NCBI GenBank assembly: GCA_027493625.1
Contig: JAOSKM010000002.1
Coordinates: 930,001 to 994,000 of the forward strand
Reading direction: 5' to 3'
DNA: 64,000 nucleotides
Origin: Planctomycetota bacterium
Lineage (GTDB): Bacteria; Planctomycetota; UBA8742; UBA2392
Shown here: positions 61,301 through 64,000 of the stretch, piece by piece
Layout: each line of letters opens with the position of its first letter
Position numbering within the stretch: position 1 is the stretch's first letter
Translations under genes and position numbers: made by a program
Notes under the pieces: model-generated
Told to the model about the DNA's origin: nothing
What the model saw: the letters and a program-made list of their open reading frames with translations, nothing else
Databases searched by the model: none

Positions 61301-63294
61301 GCTCCGCGGCCATGGTCAACGACGCCACGCTCTCCACCTGGGCGCAGTGGCAGGCTTCCGGCCGAGACGCCAACGGTCTGAACACCGACCCGCTGCTGGT
61401 CAACATCGGCGCCGGCACAGAAGACCTGCACCTGCAGCTCACATCGCCGGCGATCAACCTGGCGGTCGGCAGTGCGGCCACAGTGGACATCGACGGCGAC
61501 ACCCGCCCGATCGGCACGGCTGCCGACTCGGGCGCCGACGAGGCGCTGGTGCCGGAAATCGAAGTGCTTGAGGGAACCAACGACGTGGCTGACGGCAGCA
61601 CCTACAACGTCGGCAACGTGCCCACCACCACCGGACTGGTGGTCACCTTCACCGTCAACAACACCGGCGCCGCCGACCTGCTGTTGAACGGCGCTACCAC
61701 GGTGGTCGCCACCATCATCAACAACCTGGACGCCGGTTCAGGCGTGCAGAGCCAGCCGGCGATCACCACGATTGCCGCCGCGGGCAGCACCACGTTCCAG
61801 GTCTTCCTCGACCCCACCATCCCGGGCGCCTTCTCTCTGTCGATCAGCATTGACAACAACGACCTGGATGAGAATCCGTTCAACTTCAACGTCGACGGCA
61901 CCGCCTTCACCCCGAACGGCGAGGCCGAGGCCAACACCGCCACCGGCTCCAGCCTCAGCGGCGGCACCAACGGGCCCTTCACCATTGCCCTCGACCCGGG
62001 CACCGCGCTCGCCAACGTCGAGATCGAGCTGACCGACCCGGAAGGCGACAACATCAACGTAACCGCCATCACCCTGCTGACGGCAGCGCCCACCGGCATC
62101 ACCGCCCCGGCAGTGCCCGGCGCGCCGGGCCAGCCCATCAGCCTGGCCTGGACCGGCACGGCTGACGCCTCCAATGCCCCGGGCGCCTACACCTGGGAGG
62201 TGGAGTTCGCCGACGTGGGCAACCAGACGGTGGTCACCGCACAGGTCACCATCACCATCAACAACCTGCCTCCCAACCACGCCATCTCCGGCGCCACGGG
62301 CGGCGACGGCAGCGCGGGCAACCCCTACACTGCCGCCTACACCGCCACCATGGGCGCGACTGCGGACATCGACCTCGCCAGTGTCTCCGACCCGAACACC
62401 AGCCAGGCGTTGTTCCTGGGCAGCATTACCCTGGGCGGCGCCAACCCCGCCGGCGGCAACGGCTTCATCTTCAGCCTGGCGGCCGGTTTCCTGAACGTGG
62501 CCCCGACTGCGGCGCTGCTTGCCGCTGACGTCGGCACGCACACCTTCGACGTGGAGGTCACCGACAACATCGCGGTTGTCACCATCTCGGTGTCGATCGT
62601 GGTGAACGCAGCCCCGGCCTTCGTGAGTGTTTCACCGCTCACCGACGGCGAGCAGGGCCTGGCCTACTCGTTCCAGCTGGTGACCAGCGGCGGCACCGGC
62701 GCTCTGAACTTCACCCACACCGGCGGCACGCTGCCCCCGGGCGTGGGCCCGAACGCGAGCGGCCTGCTCAGCGGCACGGCGACCCAGGCGGGCGTCTACA
62801 ACTTCGACATCACCGCCACGGATACACTGGGCGTCAGCGTCAGCGGCGCCTTCCAGATCACCGTTGACCCGCCTGCCACGGGCAACCCGACCATCACCTC
62901 GACGTCGCCGCTGCCCTCCGGCACGCAGGACGCGGTGTACGCCGGCTTCACCTTTACAGCCACCGGCGGCACCGGCAGCTACAGCTTCAGCGTCTCCGGC
63001 GGCAACCTGCCCCCGGGCCTGAGCCTCAGCGCCGCGGGTGTGGTCTCCGGCACGCCGACACTGGCCGGCAGCTATGCCTTCGACGTCACCGTGACAGACA
63101 CGGCTTTTGCCACGGACACTGACGCGTTCCAGATGGTCATCAACCCGCCGCCGGTCGTGGGCGGCAGTGGCGGCGGCGGTGGCGGCGGCGGCGGCGGCTG
63201 TGTAACCGCCGAGTCCGGCACCGGCCCGTGGCTGCTGCTGGCGCTGATCGGCGCGATGATGATGCTCCTGAAGCTGCGCAAGGCACGCGAGTAA
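55394..63294 (+). pseudogene. Giant Ig-like/beta-helix surface protein, one frameshift
   Basis: ATG 55394 behind AGGAGAG; signal peptide KVALLLLLVIGAGAVSA. Two Ig-like units follow (PATGSGFNSARVYDAYLGVAL ... TWTGTPTAVGTYTYDV), a lamin-type or jelly-roll segment, a parallel beta-helix (~57700-58700, INQTSGDFNDIGAAFDALE, NNIVVVTNPTRHALW), four more Ig-like units of ~100 residues (59210-60470), a second beta-helix (to ~61550), a choice-of-anchor-D-like domain, two He_PIG-like Ig domains (LPPGVGPNASGLLSGTATQAG; LPPGLSLSAAGVVSGTPTLAG), and a C-terminal anchor: 11 Gly, CVTAESG, a hydrophobic helix and LRKARE. The frame breaks after NITLEG; one G or C added at 60820-60823 gives EGLTFTGGTYYGVMW and 2633 residues. 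Function: cell-surface structure or adhesion, by inference. Confidence 0.85.
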
Positions 63295-63315
63295 GACAAC
63301 CGGGCACCACAAAAG

Positions 63316-63350
63316 AACCGGGGAGGCGCAAGCCTCCCCGGTTTCATTGT
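63316..63350 (+). terminator. Terminator of the giant gene
   Basis: AACCGGGGAGGC (63316-63327), loop GCAA, GCCTCCCCGGTT (63332-63343), then TCATTGT. A 12-bp stem 22 bases after the stop. Confidence 0.9.
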
Positions 63351-63414
63351 CACCCGCACAACAAGATCCGCAGGCGCCTCCGCGCAGCAGCCGGTACAGG
63401 CGATCCAAAATGCT

Positions 63415-63588
63415 CTAACGGAACACCGACTCAAGCACGAGCCTGCCGACGGCATAAAACACAAACAGGACAAAGCCGCCGAGCACCAGCAGGAAGGGGA
63501 AGAACACCAGCATCCAGAACAGGTTCACCCAGGGATTGGGATTCCCTTTCGGCAGCGCCATGACCTGGTTCTGGAAGTTCTTGAACAT
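63415..63588 (-). CDS. Small membrane protein, 57 residues
   Basis: FKNFQNQVMALPKGNPNPWVNLFWMLVFFPFLLVLGGFVLFVFYAVGRLVLESVFR: an amphipathic front, then a long aromatic-rich hydrophobic stretch enough for one or two membrane helices, ending in Arg. ATG 63588 has TATTCT at 63595-63600 (-12 to -7) and no ribosome site, the leaderless arrangement seen in the TPR genes. The open frame upstream to 63657 has ordinary, non-membrane composition and is not used. No family recognised. It is divergent from the TPR gene at 63722. Confidence 0.7.
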   Translation of the reverse strand: MFKNFQNQVMALPKGNPNPWVNLFWMLVFFPFLLVLGGFVLFVFYAVGRLVLESVFR

Positions 63589-63721
63589 GCCCCGAGAATA
63601 GCCGATCCCCTCTATCCAGCCATTACAATTGCGTGCAGCGGATGGAGTCATTCGCATCTGGCGGCAACCCGGTGTGAGCGAGTTCGCAGCTTCGCCGCGC
63701 CGGCGTTGCTAGCATGCCGGA

Positions 63722-64000
63722 GTGCACGCCGAAAATGTCTACCTGTTTCGCCACGCGCTGCTGCGCGACGCCGCCTACCAGATGCAACTGCCCGGCGAGC
63801 GCGCCAGGCTGCACGACCTGTCCGCGCGGCTGCTCGAGGCCCTGTTCGGCGGACGGCCGCCCCTGCCGCCTGACCTGCTGGCCCGGCCGGCGATGAAACC
63901 CCAGCCTCACCCGACGGACGCGATCGCGGAGGAGCTGGCCGAGCATCTACACCTGGCGGACCTGCCTGCACTGCGGGATCTGCGCGTGCTCTACCTGCGG
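63722..64000 (+). CDS. TPR paralogue 6, 5' part (partial at window end)
   Basis: GTG 63722 starts HAENVYLFRHALLRDAAYQMQLPGERARLHDLSARLLEALFGGRPPLPPDLL, the N-terminal segment shared by the five minus-strand paralogues at 17-25 kb, followed by HPTDAIAEELAEHLHLADLPALRDLRVLYLR, the spacer that precedes the TPRs. 93 codons are in the window; the TPR region lies beyond its end. TAGCAT at 63710-63715 is again exactly -12 to -7 of the start. So the family is dispersed, not only a local array. Confidence 0.85.
   Translation, partial: MHAENVYLFRHALLRDAAYQMQLPGERARLHDLSARLLEALFGGRPPLPPDLLARPAMKPQPHPTDAIAEELAEHLHLADLPALRDLRVLYLR

Overview
The window is about 64 kb of high-GC bacterial chromosome. Many predicted outer-envelope lipoproteins, a DUF481 beta-barrel protein and a very large secreted repeat protein point to a diderm. 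RNase Y, a paired ECF sigma factor and membrane vWA protein, tetratricopeptide (TPR) paralogues, a Gly-rich C-terminal anchoring signal and abundant intergenic palindromes fit Planctomycetota or a relative. That placement is inference; no rRNA is present.

Layout. 1-5.7 kb: 3' part of valS, a receiver-PilZ protein and two lipoproteins. 5.9-10.1 kb: ECF sigma factor, a vWA protein with an anti-sigma-like N-terminus and a vWA lipoprotein, separated by mosaic palindromes. 10.4-17.2 kb: a 59-residue protein and acyl-CoA synthetase, a long Ig-like lipoprotein, and a lone nuoF. 17.2-24.8 kb: five paralogous TPR genes in tandem on the minus strand; the first 93 codons of a sixth lie at 63.7 kb. 25.4-29.5 kb: rny, a Uma2 nuclease, a GNAT enzyme and an NmrA-like protein. 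29.5-31.5 kb: nested palindromes and long direct repeats around an IS3-like element. 31.5-36.4 kb: HIT, CHAD, SixA, a permease with a stress-protein tail and a SpoU methyltransferase. 36.6-43 kb: a CII-like regulator pair, mtnA, tRNA-Pro(GGG), a lipoprotein, DUF481 and a kinase/response-regulator pair. 43.2-50.5 kb: a LysM protein, a lipoprotein and a NAD-type formate dehydrogenase locus (fdhB, REP-associated transposase, fdhA). 50.6-54.4 kb: an HTH regulator, a lipoprotein, an 11-codon transcription unit and a RIO kinase. 55.4-63.3 kb: one ~2633-residue surface protein.

Main points. (1) fdhA is interrupted by an in-frame UGA exactly where formate dehydrogenases carry selenocysteine, and a bSECIS-like hairpin follows, so it is read here as one selenoprotein gene. 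(2) The TPR paralogues share an N-terminal segment resembling the region just before the TPRs of STAND/AAA regulators but have no NTPase domain; five of the six have a TANNNT box at exactly -12 to -7 of the start codon, as in leaderless transcripts. fdhA and a small membrane protein show the same arrangement. (3) Up to eight genes need a one-base correction, nearly all a lost G or C in a G/C run, which suggests assembly error more than gene decay. (4) A REP-associated tyrosine transposase with its own inverted REP hairpins sits between the two formate dehydrogenase genes.
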